This document shows, in pieces, positions 61,814 through 64,000 of a stretch of 64,000 nucleotides of DNA. Under the pieces are notes generated by a model. That model was not told the DNA's origin and made no database searches. It saw nothing but the letters and a program-made list of their open reading frames with translations. The first letter of the stretch is position 1. Each line of letters opens with the position of its first letter. This stretch comes from Halomonas denitrificans (lineage in GTDB: Bacteria; Pseudomonadota; Gammaproteobacteria; Pseudomonadales; Halomonadaceae). The stretch covers positions 310,001 through 374,000 of the forward strand of contig NZ_PYVX01000003.1 of NCBI RefSeq assembly GCF_003056305.1, given 5' to 3'. The position numbers were made by a program, and so were the translations under genes.

Positions 61814-64000
61814 GTGAATGACGCAATCAGAGGCCTGGACGGCAACGAGCAAAGGCCCGTGAACGAGCTGCGTGAACGGATTCGCGCCCACTATGCGGCC
61901 GGTGAGGCCGAGGTGCTCAAGGCACTGGTCGAGCGTATCGAGCTGTCGGAGGAGGAGCGCCGGGGGGTCGCCGAGGCCGGTGCCAACTACGTGGCGCGGG
62001 TACGCAAGGAGACCTCGCCGAGCATGATGGAGTCGTTTCTCGCCGAATACGGGCTCTCCACCGCCGAGGGCGTCGGCTTGATGTGCCTGGCCGAGGCGCT
62101 CCTGCGGGTGCCCGACGCCGAGACCATCGACGACCTGATCCACGACAAGATCGAGCCCTCCGACTGGGGCGCGCACCTCGGCAAGTCCTCCTCGTCGATG
62201 GTCAACGCCTCGACCTGGGCGCTGATGCTCACCGGCAAGGTGCTGGAGGACGATCCCAAGGGGCCGGTGCGCGCACTGCGCGGCCTGGTGCGCCGCATGG
62301 GCGAGCCGGTGGTGCGCACCGCGGTGGGCCAGTCGATGAAGATCCTCGGCCGCCAGTTCGTGCTCGGCCAGACCATCGAGGAGGGCATGAAGAACGCCCG
62401 CGAGCTCGAGAAGCAGGGCTACACCTACTCCTACGACATGCTGGGCGAGGCGGCGCGCACCGACGACGACGCCCTGCGCTATCACGACGCCTACGCCAAG
62501 GCGATCCGCGCCATCGCCAAGCAGGCCAAGGGCGACGTGCGCGGCAGCCCCGGCATCTCGGTGAAGCTCTCGGCGCTGCACCCGCGCTACGAGTACACCC
62601 ACCGCGACACCGTGATGAGCGACCTCGTGCCGCGCGCCCGGGAGCTGGTCAAGCAGGCCGCCAAGGCCAACATCGGCTTCAACATCGATGCCGAGGAGCA
62701 GGACCGGCTCGACCTGTCGCTGGACGTCATCGAGGAGCTGCTCTCCGATCCGGGTCTCGACGGCTGGGACGGATTCGGGGTGGTGGTGCAGGCCTACGGG
62801 CGCCGCGCCGCGCCGGTGATCGAGGCCCTCCACGAGATGGCCGAGCGCTACGACCGCAAGATCATGGTGCGCCTGGTCAAGGGCGCCTACTGGGACACCG
62901 AGATCAAGCTGGCCCAGGAGATGGGCGTCGAGACTTTCCCGGTGTTCACCCGCAAGGTCAACACCGACGTCAGCTACATGGCCTGCGCCAGGATGCTGCT
63001 CGAGCGGCGCGATCGCATCTACCCGCAGTTCGCGACCCACAACGCCCACACCTGCGCCGCCATCATCGCCATGGCCGGCAACGACAAGGAGAGCTACGAG
63101 TTCCAGCGCCTGCATGGCATGGGCGAGTCGCTGCACCATATCGTCAAGCAGGCGGAGGGCACCCACTGCCGCATCTACGCGCCGGTCGGCGCCCACCGCG
63201 ACCTGCTGGCCTACCTGGTGCGCCGCCTGCTGGAGAACGGGGCCAACTCCTCCTTCGTCAACCAGGTGGTGGACGACTCGATCCCGCCGAGCGAGGTCTC
63301 CAAGGACCCGGTGGCCGAGCTCGAGCGCCTGGGCGATGCCATCGCCAGCCCGACGATCCGCCAGCCCGGCGAGCTGTTCGCCCCGGAGCGCAAGAACTCC
63401 CGGGGTTACCGGATCAACGAGCCGGCCTCGATCCTGCCGCTGATATCCGCCCGCGAGGCCTTCGCCGACACCACCTGGACGGCCGGGCCGATGCTCGCCG
63501 GCAGCCCGTCGCCCCAGGGGCAGGCGCGCGATGCGCTCTCCCCCGCCGACACGTCACGGGTGGTCGGCCAGGTCCATGAGGCGACCAAGGAGGAGGTGGC
63601 GGCCGCGCTGGATGCCGCCGAGGACGGCTTCAAGGAGTGGTCGGCCCGGCCGGTGGCCGAGCGCGCCGAGGTGCTGCGTCGCACCGCCGATCTCTACGAG
63701 GAGCACATCGCCGAGCTGACCGTGATCGCCACCCGCGAGGCCGGCAAGATGATGTTCGACGGCATCGCCGAGGTGCGCGAGGCGGTGGACTTCCTGCGCT
63801 ACTACGCCAACGAGAGCGAGCGCCTCGAGGTCGAGGAGCCCGGCAGCGCGCGGGGCATCTTCGTCTGTATCAGCCCCTGGAACTTCCCGCTGGCGATCTT
63901 CACCGGCCAGATCGCCGCCGCGCTGGGGGCCGGCAACGCGGTGCTCGCCAAGCCCGCCGAGCAGACCCCGCTGATCGCCGCCCGAGCCGTCGAGCTGATG
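61814..64000 (+). CDS. putA: Bifunctional proline dehydrogenase / glutamate semialdehyde dehydrogenase PutA (cut by window end)
   Basis: PutA oxidises proline to glutamate in two steps at the inner membrane. 729 codons are visible and the frame is open at the window edge. The proline dehydrogenase barrel shows GISVKLSALHPRYEYTH (from about 247), RLVKGAYWDTEIK (from 353) and FATHNAHTCAAI; GAHRDLLAYLVRRLLENGAN follows. The aldehyde dehydrogenase part begins near 570, with ISPWNFPLAIFTGQIAAAL near 686. There is no N-terminal ribbon-helix-helix, so this PutA is not a DNA-binding repressor. The start is GTG at 61814 with CAGGAG eight bases upstream. In halophiles proline is both nutrient and osmoprotectant. 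Confidence 0.95.
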   Translation, partial: MNDAIRGLDGNEQRPVNELRERIRAHYAAGEAEVLKALVERIELSEEERRGVAEAGANYVARVRKETSPSMMESFLAEYGLSTAEGVGLMCLAEALLRVPDAETIDDLIHDKIEPSDWGAHLGKSSSSMVNASTWALMLTGKVLEDDPKGPVRALRGLVRRMGEPVVRTAVGQSMKILGRQFVLGQTIEEGMKNARELEKQGYTYSYDMLGEAARTDDDALRYHDAYAKAIRAIAKQAKGDVRGSPGISVKLSALHPRYEYTHRDTVMSDLVPRARELVKQAAKANIGFNIDAEEQDRLDLSLDVIEELLSDPGLDGWDGFGVVVQAYGRRAAPVIEALHEMAERYDRKIMVRLVKGAYWDTEIKLAQEMGVETFPVFTRKVNTDVSYMACARMLLERRDRIYPQFATHNAHTCAAIIAMAGNDKESYEFQRLHGMGESLHHIVKQAEGTHCRIYAPVGAHRDLLAYLVRRLLENGANSSFVNQVVDDSIPPSEVSKDPVAELERLGDAIASPTIRQPGELFAPERKNSRGYRINEPASILPLISAREAFADTTWTAGPMLAGSPSPQGQARDALSPADTSRVVGQVHEATKEEVAAALDAAEDGFKEWSARPVAERAEVLRRTADLYEEHIAELTVIATREAGKMMFDGIAEVREAVDFLRYYANESERLEVEEPGSARGIFVCISPWNFPLAIFTGQIAAALGAGNAVLAKPAEQTPLIAARAVELM

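Noticed and set aside
62083..63579. 498-codon plus-strand frame at the window end
   Set aside because: It is an out-of-frame shadow of putA. The real frame starts with GTG at 61814 and shows all proline dehydrogenase motifs.

Overview
The window is GC-rich chromosomal DNA from a motile Gram-negative gammaproteobacterium. Gene order, acidic proteins and the putA type fit a halophile of the Halomonadaceae (Halomonas or Chromohalobacter type); this is inference from content, since no rRNA or housekeeping marker is present. Nearly all of it is one flagellum, chemotaxis and cyclic-di-GMP region, ending in the start of putA. No tRNA, rRNA, CRISPR array or intact insertion sequence was seen.

Layout. 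0.2-2.5 kb (minus): fliS-fliT-second fliK-short flhB, four genes coupled by overlaps. 2.7-6.3 kb: a PilZ plus HD-GYP protein and a degenerate GGDEF/EAL protein, divergent. 6.4-7.9 kb (minus): flgN, flgM, flgA. 8.1-18.4 kb (plus): flgBCDEFGHIJ then flgKL. 18.4-29.7 kb (minus): the complete fliFGHIJKLMNOPQR block. 29.9-30.6 kb: fliE and flaG. 30.9-41.0 kb: three cyclic-di-GMP enzymes and two chemoreceptors. 41.3-43.8 kb: fliD and fliC. 44.0-48.9 kb: a 1651-residue protein carrying TPR, OGT/SPINDLY, FkbM-like, GT-A, methyltransferase and sulfotransferase-like segments. 48.9-50.1 kb: AT-rich debris with a broken sulfotransferase gene, a 90-bp inverted-repeat element and a gene remnant. 50.1-61.7 kb: a substrate-binding lipoprotein coupled to a diguanylate cyclase, a lysozyme-fold lipoprotein, a chemoreceptor, a MotB-like protein, flgO, a DUF2835 protein and a giant LOV-like GGDEF/EAL protein. 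61.8 kb to the end: putA, cut by the window edge.

How it works together. The fli and flg genes build the basal body, export gate, switch, rod, hook and filament. FlgM, FlgN, FliS and FliT time late assembly. At least seven sites match the FliA (sigma-28) promoter pattern, before fliS, flgM, flgK, flaG, fliD, fliC and two chemoreceptor genes, so late genes and receptors form one FliA regulon. Seven proteins make, break or bind cyclic-di-GMP, suggesting dense control of the swim/attach decision; two of them have damaged catalytic motifs and may be sensors. The giant protein after fliC is most simply read as a flagellin-modifying enzyme. flhA, flhB proper, motA, flhDC, fliA and the che genes are not in the window.
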